Program-made: the position numbers and the translations under genes | Shown: positions 26,370-35,581 of the stretch, one piece after another | How the letters are laid out: each line of letters begins with the position of its first letter | Numbering within the stretch: position 1 is the first letter of the stretch | Source of the DNA: an uncultured Kordiimonas sp. | GTDB lineage: Bacteria; Pseudomonadota; Alphaproteobacteria; Sphingomonadales; Kordiimonadaceae | Length of the DNA stretch: 64,000 nucleotides | Assembly: GCA_947503625.1 (NCBI GenBank) | Contig: CANNEK010000006.1 | Coordinates: 1-64,000, forward strand | Direction of reading: 5' to 3' | Notes under the pieces: model-generated | What the model saw: only the letters and a program-made list of their open reading frames with translations | Databases searched by the model: none | Told to the model about the DNA's origin: nothing

Positions 26370-26955
26370 GCTGATTTCCCCAAGCCGTCCGATGTAAAAG
26401 CTTATCTTTGCCCCAGAATTGATGATGTAACGCCGCCGCAACATGAATCATGCCGACTGTCAGCAGGAGATTGACTGACAAAACGTGGAGGTCTTTTCGT
26501 GAGGAGAAAGTTGATGCGTTGGATAGTGGTTTTTCAAACCCGGCCCCTGATAAAAATGGCAACACCTCTTGATGGGATAGGCTGGTCCAAAGGCCTAACA
26601 TGGGCACCAAAGTCATCAATCCATAGAGACTAAAATGCGTAAGCCTTGCGGCTCTCTGTTGGTGTACAGAGACGGTCTCTGGGAGCGGGGGAGGAGAATT
26701 TCGTCTTCTACAAATAACACGAGCTGTTAATAGAACTATAAAGAGAATTCCAAGTGCAAAATGCACAAGCAATACGTTTGGATTTCCAGGTGGAGTGTCG
26801 CCCCCATCAATTGACCACCCAAGACCTGTATTGAGGAAAACGAGAGCAGCCATCAGCCATTGCAAAACCTTTGCAAAAGCTGAGTATCCATCTGTCTTTG
26901 CGCTGGGCAGATAGTCATCAATGCGTGCAAATTCTTTTTCAAGCTTCATGGACAT
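26359..26955 (-). CDS. Cytochrome b561 family protein
   Basis: GGGAGG precedes the ATG. The 198-residue protein has four hydrophobic segments. His residues sit where the family binds two b-type haems: LLVHFALGILFIVLL, ARLTHFSLYGLMTL, and the last helix GMIHVAAALHHQFWG. Length and layout are those of the bacterial CybB type, which passes electrons between quinol and periplasmic acceptors. It lies between an uncharacterised membrane protein and a periplasmic-type hydrolase, overlapping both genes, which is strong evidence for one operon. Confidence 0.88.
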   Translation of the reverse strand: MSMKLEKEFARIDDYLPSAKTDGYSAFAKVLQWLMAALVFLNTGLGWSIDGGDTPPGNPNVLLVHFALGILFIVLLTARVICRRRNSPPPLPETVSVHQQRAARLTHFSLYGLMTLVPMLGLWTSLSHQEVLPFLSGAGFEKPLSNASTFSSRKDLHVLSVNLLLTVGMIHVAAALHHQFWGKDKLLHRTAWGNQHEK

Positions 26956-27592
26956 TTCGGCCTCCCGTCAAGGGGGCTTTGGTTCGATCTATCACTGTGC
27001 CTCGGGTATTCTTGAAGCGAGAAAAAACATCTATGTTGATTAGTCCAAACCACGTGAAAAAAAAGACTGCACTCATGCCGGTCGTTGGGTTTGTCAACTC
27101 AAAAGGTTCATTCAATAATCGATGGAAACCAATGAAGTAGCCGCCAAACAATCCTATCTGAATGTATGTGCACAACCATTTAGCAATCATCGATTTTGAA
27201 TTGGACCAGATTAGATAAAGATGAGCTGCCGTCACACTGACGATATATATGTGCAACGGACTGACATAAGGTATGAACCAGAAATATGAAGCATAATCCA
27301 TCTCCTCAAGGATCATGGTTTTTAGGGCAACAGCTGCTGCATTGGTGAGCAAGAAACATTGGCTGAAGCACAGGATTGAGAATGTAATTTGATGCCTAGA
27401 CCAAGGCCGAATGGAAAATGAGCCATTCGAAACCGCCTTGTGTTTCAACTCTACAAACATGTAAGCAGCTAACAATGTCATTAACGGCATGAACACATAG
27501 GCTTCAAAAAAACCGGTCGCGCGGATCAGTAGTAAGAGCGGACCGAGAATTTCGGCCAGAGGATTAGCGTAGGTCACTGATGAGAATTCCAT
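26939..27592 (-). CDS. Uncharacterised multi-pass membrane protein
   Basis: I use ATG 27592, which has GAGGAGG just upstream. The frame opens earlier, at 27712, inside the MipA gene. The 217-residue product has about six hydrophobic segments (LGPLLLLIRATGFFEAYVFM, MTLLAAYMFVEL, ITFSILCFSQCFLLTNAAAVA, PLHIYIVSVTAAHLYLIW, YIQIGLFGGYFIGFH, AVFFFTWFGLINI). I do not recognise the family. The gene ends inside the start of cytochrome b561 (17 bases overlap) and begins 11 bases after the MipA stop. A role with that redox protein is likely but unproven. Confidence 0.7.
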   Translation of the reverse strand: MEFSSVTYANPLAEILGPLLLLIRATGFFEAYVFMPLMTLLAAYMFVELKHKAVSNGSFSIRPWSRHQITFSILCFSQCFLLTNAAAVALKTMILEEMDYASYFWFIPYVSPLHIYIVSVTAAHLYLIWSNSKSMIAKWLCTYIQIGLFGGYFIGFHRLLNEPFELTNPTTGMSAVFFFTWFGLINIDVFSRFKNTRGTVIDRTKAPLTGGRNVHEA

Positions 27593-27602
27593 TGTACCCT
27601 CC

Positions 27603-28415
27603 TCAGAAACTATAATTGAGAGCCAGGCCGAACAGTGCCTGGTTTGGTGAGCCGCGCTCCACAACCAAAGAGGAGTTTGCCGCGTCACCTGCAAGACGTT
27701 CGAATTCAGCAAAGCTTACCAGTGAAAACTGATCATTGAGTGGCAGAAAAAGGGAGGCTTGCAGACCATAGGAAAGCAGGCCACCTTCTGCACTGAATGA
27801 GGTCAATCCCGACGCTAGAGATTCAGCATCAGAAACACTGAAGAAGGCGTCAAAGTAGTTATTGTCGGCAAAAGAAAGCGTTGGCCCAAAGGAATAGAGT
27901 GCACTTTTACCAAATATGCTACGAGTTCCAGAATAGCTAAGACTGGCCTCTCCAATAAGACCTTCATGACCATTGACTCCCTGCCGGATCTCCAGAGACG
28001 CCTTAAAGTCACCGAAAGAGTATTCGGCCATGCCACCAACTTCGATCGTAAAGTCAACTTCTCGAAGGCCAATCAGTTCATCGGTGCTCGTGCACACAAA
28101 ACATAGAGGATTTGCGCCGTCTTCGTCTCGACCGAAGTTAAAGCGAGCAATCGGTGCAAAACGAAATACATCATTTTTGAAAATAGTGTATTCCGCGCCA
28201 GCGAGTGAGAAGGAAAAGGTTTCGCCGTAGGTAACGCTAACATTGGGGAAAGCCGAAACTTGATAGCTGTCGTCACCTAAGTAGGTTGGCGAAACGACAG
28301 CCCCGGCACTGAAGGAAACATCCCAACCGTTGTTTTTCTGAATCTGTGCATGAGCTTGCTGTGTAGCCGGAAGCGCTACAAGGGCAATAAGTGCTATCGA
28401 AATTCTGTTGATCAT
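27603..28415 (-). CDS. MipA/OmpV family outer membrane protein
   Basis: GGAG lies seven bases before the ATG. The 270-residue protein has a signal peptide (ISIALIALVALPATQQAHAQ) and a beta-barrel pattern with the MipA/OmpV opening WDVSFSAGAVVSPTYLGDD. It ends in an aromatic C-terminal strand (FGLALNYSF). Family members act as scaffolds for murein enzymes or as porin-like and envelope-stress proteins. It is the first gene of the four-gene minus-strand operon and faces a CpxRA-like two-component system. A GTAAA direct repeat in the intergenic region suggests control by that system. Confidence 0.87.
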   Translation of the reverse strand: MINRISIALIALVALPATQQAHAQIQKNNGWDVSFSAGAVVSPTYLGDDSYQVSAFPNVSVTYGETFSFSLAGAEYTIFKNDVFRFAPIARFNFGRDEDGANPLCFVCTSTDELIGLREVDFTIEVGGMAEYSFGDFKASLEIRQGVNGHEGLIGEASLSYSGTRSIFGKSALYSFGPTLSFADNNYFDAFFSVSDAESLASGLTSFSAEGGLLSYGLQASLFLPLNDQFSLVSFAEFERLAGDAANSSLVVERGSPNQALFGLALNYSF

Positions 28416-28522
28416 TTATATTCTCCAAATAGCGCAAGGTTGGTTGTCTTCGCTGTTTGACGCTGTCGCAAAACAGCAGGTCAGCTTTTATGCCCACGGT
28501 GTTTCTGGCGTTTTGCTGATAT

Positions 28523-28537
28523 GTAAAGAAATGTAAA
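28523..28537 (+). promoter_or_regulatory. GTAAA-N5-GTAAA box (CpxR-type operator)
   Basis: The sequence GTAAAGAAATGTAAA lies in the 207-base region between the MipA operon and the regulator gene. Two GTAAA units spaced by five bases match the published CpxR recognition pattern. Each is part of a longer ATGTAAAG repeat with exactly 10-base periodicity, which places both units on one helix face. The adjacent regulator is of the OmpR/CpxR type. Confidence 0.6.
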
Positions 28538-28622
28538 GTTGGGTCGTCGATCACTATGGGAGACGCTAATTTGTGGAAAACTATGAGAAGGCATTAAAGC
28601 CTCAGGCTCAGGGAAACAAACT

Positions 28623-29309
28623 GTGACACCACAAATATTGCTGATTGATGACGATGTTAGGCTGGCAGAAATGCTCAAGGAGTATCTCTTTGAGGCACAC
28701 TATCATGTGATTGTTGCGCACACCGGATCGGACGGTGCTATTGCCAGCCAAGTAACCCAGTTTGACGCCGTGATCCTCGATCTGATGCTGCCGGATAAAG
28801 ATGGCCTCGATATATGCAGGGAGCTTAGGTCCCACAGCGACATTCCCATCTTGATGCTTACAGCTAAAGGCGACCCAATGGACCGCGTCGTTGGACTTGA
28901 AATGGGGGCAGACGATTATTTGCCTAAACCTTTTGAGCCGCGCGAATTATTGGCGCGCCTGAAAGCCATTATGCGGCGAAGGGCCGGTTCAAATGAACAA
29001 AAACAACACAGGTTTGGGGCGCTGGAAGTTGATTCTGAAGCCATGGAAGTTAGATTGGCGGGACGGCGATGCACTCTAACAAGCTATCAGTTTAAACTTC
29101 TAGAGGTGTTGGCAAATGGTGCAGGTCGTGTGTTATCTCGCGAATATCTGATGGACCAATTGCAGGGATCAGACCTTGAGGCATTTGATCGCTCGATTGA
29201 TGTCCATATCTCCCGAATTCGATCTGAAATCGAAGAAGACCCAAAGCATCCAAAGCGTGTCATTACAGTCCGGGGCGTTGGATATGTCTTCGCCAAAGTT
29301 CAGGAGTAA
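28623..29309 (+). CDS. OmpR/CpxR-type response regulator
   Basis: The start is GTG 28623; no ATG is available in frame nearby. The receiver has DDD (LLIDDDVRLAEM), the phospho-acceptor in AVILDLMLPDKDGL, Thr in LMLTAKG and Lys in YLPKPFEPRELLAR. The C-terminal winged helix is complete (LTSYQFKLLEVLANGAGRV, DVHISRIRSEI, RGVGYVF). The 228-residue length is standard. It is followed after five bases by its kinase. Its closest well-known analogue is CpxR or RstA, and the GTAAA box upstream supports the CpxR comparison. Confidence 0.92.
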   Translation: MTPQILLIDDDVRLAEMLKEYLFEAHYHVIVAHTGSDGAIASQVTQFDAVILDLMLPDKDGLDICRELRSHSDIPILMLTAKGDPMDRVVGLEMGADDYLPKPFEPRELLARLKAIMRRRAGSNEQKQHRFGALEVDSEAMEVRLAGRRCTLTSYQFKLLEVLANGAGRVLSREYLMDQLQGSDLEAFDRSIDVHISRIRSEIEEDPKHPKRVITVRGVGYVFAKVQE

Positions 29310-29314
29310 ATTTG

Positions 29315-30565
29315 ATGCTCAAGCGACGGCTTTATCTGCAGATATGTGCTTTGTTTACGGTTAGCCTTTTGTCTTTCGTTTTGGTTGCGGCACTGATTTC
29401 AAGTTATTTGGGCAACGACGCATTTAATGCAGCCCTCTATCAGCGTACAACATCACTTGCAGAACTATTGCTGCCTCGCAAGAGTGCGGAAGCTGCCTCT
29501 TATAATATCAGGTTGACCGAGCTCGCGGAAAAACTAGAGTTCAGATTGACTGTTTACGATGAAACCCGATCTCTGATCGCGTCTAGTCATGAACCTGACG
29601 GCTTGCCGGCTGTAAAACTACATTCAGGCGTTTGGACGCCCACCCAGGGAGATGCAACTTGGTCAACTGTATTGCCCGATGGGCGTTTTGTTACAATACG
29701 CCTGAACAGGCCTTCACTACCAAGCGATGAGTTCAGTTTTGCGGTATTTATAACTCTACTGACTATGACCATCGCCGGAGTGATTTACCCGTTCATTCGG
29801 CGGCTTACAAGAAAATTGGAACGCTTACAGTCTGGTGTTGAAAAGATTGGCGCCGGGTATCTGGGGGCTCGTGTAAATGTCGAAGGCAACGATGAAGTAG
29901 CGAGCCTGGCAAGAAGTTTCAATGCCGCTGCGGAACAGATCGAAAAGCTGGTGGCTGCCCAAAGGCTATTACTCGCGAGCGCGTCTCATGAACTTCGAAC
30001 TCCTTTGGCCCGCATCCGTCTAGGCATCGAGATGTTGAAAGACAGCGACGTCAAGCGTAGGCATGAAATTCAGCAGGACATCAGAGAATTGGATGCGCTC
30101 ATCGACGAATTGATTCTCATGGCAAGGCTTGATATGGGCCTGAGCCGTCATGATTTTGATGACGTTGACTTGCTAGCGTTAGTGGCGGAAGAATGCGCCA
30201 GATATCGCAACTGTTTCTTCGAGGGCGAGGCTGCCAAGATTGAAGGGGATGCGAGAATGCTGAGGCACTTAGTGCGCAACTTGGTCGACAATGCATTCAA
30301 ACACGGAAGGGAACCCGTAGAGGTTTCCTTAAGTATTCAAGAAAACTCTGCCATTCTAACAATTGCAGATAAGGGTTCTGGAATTCCCGCTGATGAGAGT
30401 GAGAAGGTTTTTGAACCTTTTTATCGTTGTAAGATACCTGACCGCCCTGCAGGCTATGGACTGGGACTGTCGGTCGCCAAAAAGATCGCAGACGCTCACG
30501 GTGCCAAAATCGAATTGCACGCACAGCCCAAATCGGAAGTGATGGTCGTCTTTGACAAAAAATAA
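29315..30565 (+). CDS. HAMP sensor histidine kinase (CpxA/RstB-like)
   Basis: The start is ATG 29315, with AGGAG overlapping the regulator stop. An in-frame TTG lies directly before it. The 416-residue protein has an N-terminal membrane helix (LYLQICALFTVSLLSFVLV), a periplasmic loop of about 110 residues, a second helix (FAVFITLLTMTIAGVIYPF), and a HAMP domain. The H box is ASHELRTPLARIR, the N box RNLVDNAFKHG, and the lid motifs are DKGSGIP and GYGLGLSVAKKI. It senses an envelope signal and phosphorylates the upstream regulator. It is likely to control the divergent MipA operon. Confidence 0.92.
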   Translation: MLKRRLYLQICALFTVSLLSFVLVAALISSYLGNDAFNAALYQRTTSLAELLLPRKSAEAASYNIRLTELAEKLEFRLTVYDETRSLIASSHEPDGLPAVKLHSGVWTPTQGDATWSTVLPDGRFVTIRLNRPSLPSDEFSFAVFITLLTMTIAGVIYPFIRRLTRKLERLQSGVEKIGAGYLGARVNVEGNDEVASLARSFNAAAEQIEKLVAAQRLLLASASHELRTPLARIRLGIEMLKDSDVKRRHEIQQDIRELDALIDELILMARLDMGLSRHDFDDVDLLALVAEECARYRNCFFEGEAAKIEGDARMLRHLVRNLVDNAFKHGREPVEVSLSIQENSAILTIADKGSGIPADESEKVFEPFYRCKIPDRPAGYGLGLSVAKKIADAHGAKIELHAQPKSEVMVVFDKK

Positions 30566-30660
30566 CGGGTAGCACTGCCCACGCCTCCTCGTATTAACCT
30601 TCCTCGCTATACTCTTGGCCCGAACCTATGCGTCTCAACACACCGACTGCCGAAGCCTAA

Positions 30661-30695
30661 ACGTAAAAAGGGCCCCATTGGGACCCTTTTTATCG
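30661..30695. terminator. Hairpin terminator at junction c
   Basis: AAAAAGGGCCCC and GGACCCTTTTT enclose an ATTG-type loop. The A-run on one side and T-run on the other would make it work in both directions. It ends the two-component operon and lies at the CCA side of tRNA fragment c. Confidence 0.8.
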
Positions 30696-30697
30696 TT

Positions 30698-30930
30698 TTG
30701 GTCTTGGGAGTAGGATTTTAGGTACGCATGCCTATCGGCCTTGCTTCCTTGCCCTTGGCGCTATTTCGCAATTCATTGCATTGCTGCGCCTGCGGTTGAA
30801 CCTACGACCTTCAGGTTATGAGCCTGATTGATAAGCTATTAAGATATTGAAATATATAAATAATAAATTTCAGAAAATTTTTGTGTGTATTTTTGTTTGA
30901 GTCTTGAGATTCGGAAAACGCATTTTAAGC
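30698..30930 (-). repeat. tRNA-fMet 3'-end fragment and att-like tail, copy c
   Basis: The acceptor/T-arm piece is at about 30698-30717. The anticodon-arm piece, complement TCAGGCTCATAACCTGAAGG, is at 30797-30827. A 79-base insert related to the one in copy b separates them. The tail follows, with AAATTTTTGTGTGTATTTTT and CGCATTTTAAGC at 30875-30930. From 30931 to the kinase start at 31271 the DNA is AT-rich, and I see no gene there. Confidence 0.85.
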
Positions 30931-31270
30931 GTCTCCCCATAGCCATCTCATTTGTTCAGACTCCCAAACACCATAATGAGCACTGATCCAATTTCTTATG
31001 AAGAAGTCAAATTTGAGGACTATCTTCCGCGTATTGCTGGCACTAGTTACATGTTTAGCGAGAATTCACTTCAATTGTTTTTGGAATCTGAAATTTCCGG
31101 GATGCCCCCTTGAGGTTGAGAGCGCTAGTTTTGATTACTATAGCAACAATTTAAGCCGAGTAGAGTGGATAATGTTCTTCTCAAAAAGTGTGTAAAAAAC
31201 GCTCAAATTGCCCTTTTGAATACAAAAATAACACATTTTTTGACTTTTGCCGTGATAAGCAAACAAATTC

Positions 31271-33262
31271 ATGATGGTTATTGGGGCTGTCGAGCGACGG
31301 TATCTCGAGTGCTATCACTCGGTCAGCACAGGGAGAAGAATACTGAGCATCTTAATCTTGGTGTCGGTTGCCAATGCTATTATTGGCACAACGTTATCAT
31401 TGTTGTTCCTCTTCACCTGGTGGGCTTTTGGTTACTGGTATGGTTTTGGTTACAAAAAACATATTTTATTGTGGAGCTTTGTCTATTCTATCCTGACACT
31501 TGTTTACATCCCAGATTTGTTTTTCGACGCTGGGACACTCAAGTTATCTGCGCAAGAACAGGCCAACACTTTACTCGTTTTAGCGCCGTTTGTACCCTTG
31601 CCGGTGCTTCTCAGCTATATTGCTATTCGGCAAAGGCAAAATAGGAAACTGACAACGCGCGAGACTGCCTTGGGCAGCACGCTACTGTTGACGTATTGTG
31701 CAGTGAACGTGGGCTTGTACTTCAATATTTTTTCTATTGGTAGTCTTCTGGTCAAAGACCTGCTTATCACCCACTGTTGCATAGTTGCAATCATCTGTTG
31801 GCAGCTACGCAGCGCCATACTGGATGTGGGCAGGGAACCACAATCAACCGAACGCTATTTGTCCATTGTATTTTCAATTGCTACAATCGTTGTTGGTGTC
31901 GGTGGCATTGTTACCTTATGTTCCACACTCGGTGTTAACCTTGGCTTGGACACTGAGAGCCCTCAGATTCTTATGGACTTGATCCTGACAATTGGTATTT
32001 CGGGCACTGGAATATTTACTTTTTTGCTACTGGCACAAGATGCGTTGATGGAATGGGAAAGAGGTTTAATTGACGAGACAAAAAGGAGTAAATCTCTAAC
32101 TCATCAATTACGGAAGCAGGAGCAGGTTTTACTACAAAGCGAGAAGATGCGATCCCTGGGAGGGTTGTTAGCCGGCGTTGCTCATGAGTTGAACAACCCT
32201 CTTGCCATTGTGGTCGGAACATCTCAAGTGCTCAACCTTGATGATGATATGAGCCTGGACAACAAGGAAAAGGCGGGGCGCATCGAAACAGCTGCGCTCC
32301 GTTGCAAAGCCATTATTCGATCTTTTCTGGATGTAGCAAAACCGGAGCCTCTGGAATACTCGAACTTCGATATAGGGCACTGTATTGGCGATGCCGCTGA
32401 GCTGACAACCATGGTCCTCAAGCAGGATTACATAAGCTTAAAGATCAATGTCTCGCCAGACCTTCCCCCTATCTTTGGCTCCCCCGACCAGGTCACACAG
32501 CTCGTTATCAATCTGGTACTGAATGCCAAAGATGCCATTCTTGAAGACAAGAGCATTGAAAAGGGAAATGGTGAGGTTTGGATCAACTGTCTGGTAGATC
32601 ATGACAGCGAGCTCATCCAGCTGGAGGTTCATGACAATGGCCCCGGACTGCCAGAGTCTATGCGGAAGGAAGCTTTCGAAGCCTTCTTCACAACAAAAGA
32701 ACCAGGCAAAGGAACAGGGCTTGGCCTGTCGATAGCTGGCAATATCGTGCACAGCCATCAAGGCACCATTCAGTTTATTGAGCCAGACCACAAAGGAGCC
32801 TGCGTTCAAATAAAACTGCCCTATAGTCATATGCCAATGAATGAACAACGCAGTATAGTTGACGATTTTGCGCGGCGGGAACGGCACAGCATCCTTATAG
32901 TTGATGATGACCCTGATGCTTTGGAAACCTTATCTGACATATTGGTGCTGATGGGACAAAAGGTCTTTACGGCGTTAAGTGTTTTTGAAGGTACCAAGAT
33001 ATTCCAGCAAGAGACGGTCGACTTCATCATTACCGATATCCGCATGCCTGAGATTGATGGTAAGAAGTTCTACAAGCAGATACAAAAGCACCGACCTGAG
33101 TTCATCCGCAAAACAGCCTTTGTAACCGGTTCCTCAATCGACGAAGACACGAAAGAATTCCTGAGGCAATCAGGCCGCCCCGTCATTGAAAAACCTTTCG
33201 CCGCAAGAGATGTCGGGAAAGTACTCGATAAACTTATTAGTGACGTGCATAAAGTGAACTAG
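31271..33262 (+). CDS. Hybrid sensor histidine kinase with receiver, copy 1
   Basis: The protein has 663 residues from ATG 31271 (a second ATG follows at once; no clear ribosome site). Residues 1-270 form about seven membrane helices of a sensor I cannot name. Next come a short coiled linker and a PAS-less kinase core: the H box [15 protein letters not shown], the N box [10 protein letters not shown], the lid motifs [10 protein letters not shown] and [12 protein letters not shown]. The C-terminal receiver has DDD in [12 protein letters not shown], the acceptor Asp in [12 protein letters not shown] and Lys in VIEKPF. There is no Hpt or output domain. From residue 275 the coding DNA appears identical to that of the next gene, while the sensor halves are only distantly related. 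It likely acts through the OmpR-type regulators further along. Confidence 0.9.
   Translation: MMVIGAVERRYLECYHSVSTGRRILSILILVSVANAIIGTTLSLLFLFTWWAFGYWYGFGYKKHILLWSFVYSILTLVYIPDLFFDAGTLKLSAQEQANTLLVLAPFVPLPVLLSYIAIRQRQNRKLTTRETALGSTLLLTYCAVNVGLYFNIFSIGSLLVKDLLITHCCIVAIICWQLRSAILDVGREPQSTERYLSIVFSIATIVVGVGGIVTLCSTLGVNLGLDTESPQILMDLILTIGISGTGIFTFLLLAQDALMEWERGLIDETKRSKSLTHQLRKQEQVLLQSEKMRSLGGLLAGVAHELNNPLAIVVGTSQVLNLDDDMSLDNKEKAGRIETAALRCKAIIRSFLDVAKPEPLEYSNFDIGHCIGDAAELTTMVLKQDYISLKINVSPDLPPIFGSPDQVTQLVINLVLNAKDAILEDKSIEKGNGEVWINCLVDHDSELIQLEVHDNGPGLPESMRKEAFEAFFTTKEPGKGTGLGLSIAGNIVHSHQGTIQFIEPDHKGACVQIKLPYSHMPMNEQRSIVDDFARRERHSILIVDDDPDALETLSDILVLMGQKVFTALSVFEGTKIFQQETVDFIITDIRMPEIDGKKFYKQIQKHRPEFIRKTAFVTGSSIDEDTKEFLRQSGRPVIEKPFAARDVGKVLDKLISDVHKVN
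32093..33255 (+). repeat. 1163-bp direct repeat, copy 1 (kinase-receiver half)
   Basis: Every stretch I compared is identical to 34038-35200 at a constant offset of 1945 bases. It starts at TCTCTAACTCATC and ends at CATAAAGT just before the two stop regions diverge. It covers the kinase, ATPase and receiver coding sequence. Confidence 0.9.
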
Positions 33263-33314
33263 CGATGGTTTCAGATGGAAAAATTGGGCTCCCAGTTAAC
33301 AACAGGAGCGCCCC

Positions 33315-35228
33315 ATGTATCAGACTCTAGTAATCCTGATGATCGTCGGCTTAGTTGTTGGCACAGTTATCTCTTCGGTATTATTTATCGGCTGGAACAC
33401 ATTCAGTAGAAATAATCATACCCTAACCTGGGCATGGGCACATCTCATTTACACATTGATATACTTGACAGTGATTGTCGACGCGGCATTTGGCAGCCAT
33501 TTTTTCTTGGAAGTACTGCTCTTCAATGCTCTAGTTGCACCTTTGCCGCTGTTCTTTTACCATATTGCGATTAGACGACGCCAAAAGAAGGCCATTCCAC
33601 GCCGTGAACGATCTATTTGGTTTACCCTAATAACAATAAATGCTGCCATTTACGTCGCTATGTATTTTGGTGTCATTCGTTTCGACACTCCCCTCATTAC
33701 TGGCTATCAGTTAGTTCAGCATGGCACTGCAACAGTTTCTTTGTGGCTTGTCCGCACCGCAGTGGTTGACCAACCGGACAAAGAGCGACTTGCGGAAAAA
33801 ATATTTGAGTTTTTAATAACCGCATCGCTGGCAATAATTGGCTTAGAATTCTTTATCGGATTTATGTCGGTTTTTGGCTTTACGTTTGGATTGACTCAAG
33901 CTGCATTCCACACCGTCATAACCTTTGTTGGAATTGCGCTGTTTATATTTTTGGGATTGTTTGTAATCGCACTCCTGGCGAGCGATAGTTTGGCAGCACG
34001 AAAGGTCAAAATAATACGGGAAATCGACAAGAATGTTTCTCTAACTCATCAATTACGGAAGCAGGAGCAGGTTTTACTACAAAGCGAGAAGATGCGATCC
34101 CTGGGAGGGTTGTTAGCCGGCGTTGCTCATGAGTTGAACAACCCTCTTGCCATTGTGGTCGGAACATCTCAAGTGCTCAACCTTGATGATGATATGAGCC
34201 TGGACAACAAGGAAAAGGCGGGGCGCATCGAAACAGCTGCGCTCCGTTGCAAAGCCATTATTCGATCTTTTCTGGATGTAGCAAAACCGGAGCCTCTGGA
34301 ATACTCGAACTTCGATATAGGGCACTGTATTGGCGATGCCGCTGAGCTGACAACCATGGTCCTCAAGCAGGATTACATAAGCTTAAAGATCAATGTCTCG
34401 CCAGACCTTCCCCCTATCTTTGGCTCCCCCGACCAGGTCACACAGCTCGTTATCAATCTGGTACTGAATGCCAAAGATGCCATTCTTGAAGACAAGAGCA
34501 TTGAAAAGGGAAATGGTGAGGTTTGGATCAACTGTCTGGTAGATCATGACAGCGAGCTCATCCAGCTGGAGGTTCATGACAATGGCCCCGGACTGCCAGA
34601 GTCTATGCGGAAGGAAGCTTTCGAAGCCTTCTTCACAACAAAAGAACCAGGCAAAGGAACAGGGCTTGGCCTGTCGATAGCTGGCAATATCGTGCACAGC
34701 CATCAAGGCACCATTCAGTTTATTGAGCCAGACCACAAAGGAGCCTGCGTTCAAATAAAACTGCCCTATAGTCATATGCCAATGAATGAACAACGCAGTA
34801 TAGTTGACGATTTTGCGCGGCGGGAACGGCACAGCATCCTTATAGTTGATGATGACCCTGATGCTTTGGAAACCTTATCTGACATATTGGTGCTGATGGG
34901 ACAAAAGGTCTTTACGGCGTTAAGTGTTTTTGAAGGTACCAAGATATTCCAGCAAGAGACGGTCGACTTCATCATTACCGATATCCGCATGCCTGAGATT
35001 GATGGTAAGAAGTTCTACAAGCAGATACAAAAGCACCGACCTGAGTTCATCCGCAAAACAGCCTTTGTAACCGGTTCCTCAATCGACGAAGACACGAAAG
35101 AATTCCTGAGGCAATCAGGCCGCCCCGTCATTGAAAAACCTTTCGCCGCAAGAGATGTCGGGAAAGTACTCGATAAACTTATTAGTGACGTGCATAAAGT
35201 CAACGAACCAGAGCAACCGGCCCTCTAG
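33315..35228 (+). CDS. Hybrid sensor histidine kinase with receiver, copy 2
   Basis: AGGAG stands six bases before the ATG. The 637-residue protein has a seven-helix-like N-terminal membrane sensor (about 235 residues). It aligns with that of the preceding gene only in places (for example [11 protein letters not shown] against [11 protein letters not shown]). From residue 242 the kinase and receiver are residue-for-residue the same as copy 1. At the end it carries a different tail (EPEQPAL instead of stopping at KVN). Two sensors feeding an identical transmitter suggests two inputs into the same downstream regulators. The spacing to copy 1 is 52 bases, so the two are probably cotranscribed. 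Confidence 0.9.
   Translation: MYQTLVILMIVGLVVGTVISSVLFIGWNTFSRNNHTLTWAWAHLIYTLIYLTVIVDAAFGSHFFLEVLLFNALVAPLPLFFYHIAIRRRQKKAIPRRERSIWFTLITINAAIYVAMYFGVIRFDTPLITGYQLVQHGTATVSLWLVRTAVVDQPDKERLAEKIFEFLITASLAIIGLEFFIGFMSVFGFTFGLTQAAFHTVITFVGIALFIFLGLFVIALLASDSLAARKVKIIREIDKNVSLTHQLRKQEQVLLQSEKMRSLGGLLAGVAHELNNPLAIVVGTSQVLNLDDDMSLDNKEKAGRIETAALRCKAIIRSFLDVAKPEPLEYSNFDIGHCIGDAAELTTMVLKQDYISLKINVSPDLPPIFGSPDQVTQLVINLVLNAKDAILEDKSIEKGNGEVWINCLVDHDSELIQLEVHDNGPGLPESMRKEAFEAFFTTKEPGKGTGLGLSIAGNIVHSHQGTIQFIEPDHKGACVQIKLPYSHMPMNEQRSIVDDFARRERHSILIVDDDPDALETLSDILVLMGQKVFTALSVFEGTKIFQQETVDFIITDIRMPEIDGKKFYKQIQKHRPEFIRKTAFVTGSSIDEDTKEFLRQSGRPVIEKPFAARDVGKVLDKLISDVHKVNEPEQPAL
34038..35200 (+). repeat. 1163-bp direct repeat, copy 2 (kinase-receiver half)
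   Basis: Second copy of the block at 32093-33255. The upstream flank differs at the base before TCTCTAAC, and the downstream flank differs at the first base after CATAAAGT. The identity is thus confined to the C-terminal coding half. Confidence 0.9.
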
Positions 35229-35581
35229 CATCCAGCAGACCAACAACTGATTCGCAAATTCTAATAGCGGATTTGGGACTTTGGACGCAACAGCGAGCCT
35301 ACACCCCATAATTGCAAAAAATTAACTATTTCTTGTCAAACTGTATTGGACTAATCGGCTGTCTAACGCTTGTGAACCATAGTATTCGCAACTGTTTCCC
35401 CATGAAAAGCAAAATACGCCGCTTGGTTGGATGTGTGCTGGCGCTCGACAAACAATTGAATGAATTCATAAACAACAAAACTCTTTTGTCGCAAAATTGT
35501 ATTAAAATCTTCGCAGATTATTGACGCTCCATCATTCGATGCCCAGGCTTTTGCAGACGCTGTCTAGCAAAGGTGATCCGC
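35229..35581 (+). other. Intergenic region before the RTX protease
   Basis: About 350 bases. A 70-codon open frame (35312-35524) has no ribosome site, no similarity I recognise and a random composition. I see no hairpin of note. The region probably holds the protease promoter. Confidence 0.4.

Larger units (their letters stand above)
25160..30697. mobile_element. Putative integrative element 2 (MipA / CpxRA-like cargo)
   Basis: About 5.5 kb between fragments b and c. Cargo: a lipase-like hydrolase, cytochrome b561, a membrane protein, a MipA/OmpV protein, and an OmpR-type regulator with its kinase. No integrase or transposase is present. Boundaries come from the tRNA repeats. Confidence 0.6.

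Noticed and set aside
30998-31195. 65-codon open frame upstream of the first hybrid kinase
   Set aside because: It lies in AT-rich DNA, has no ribosome site or similarity, and its composition looks random.
35312-35524. 70-codon open frame before the RTX protease
   Set aside because: It has no start signal or recognisable sequence and is probably non-coding promoter DNA.
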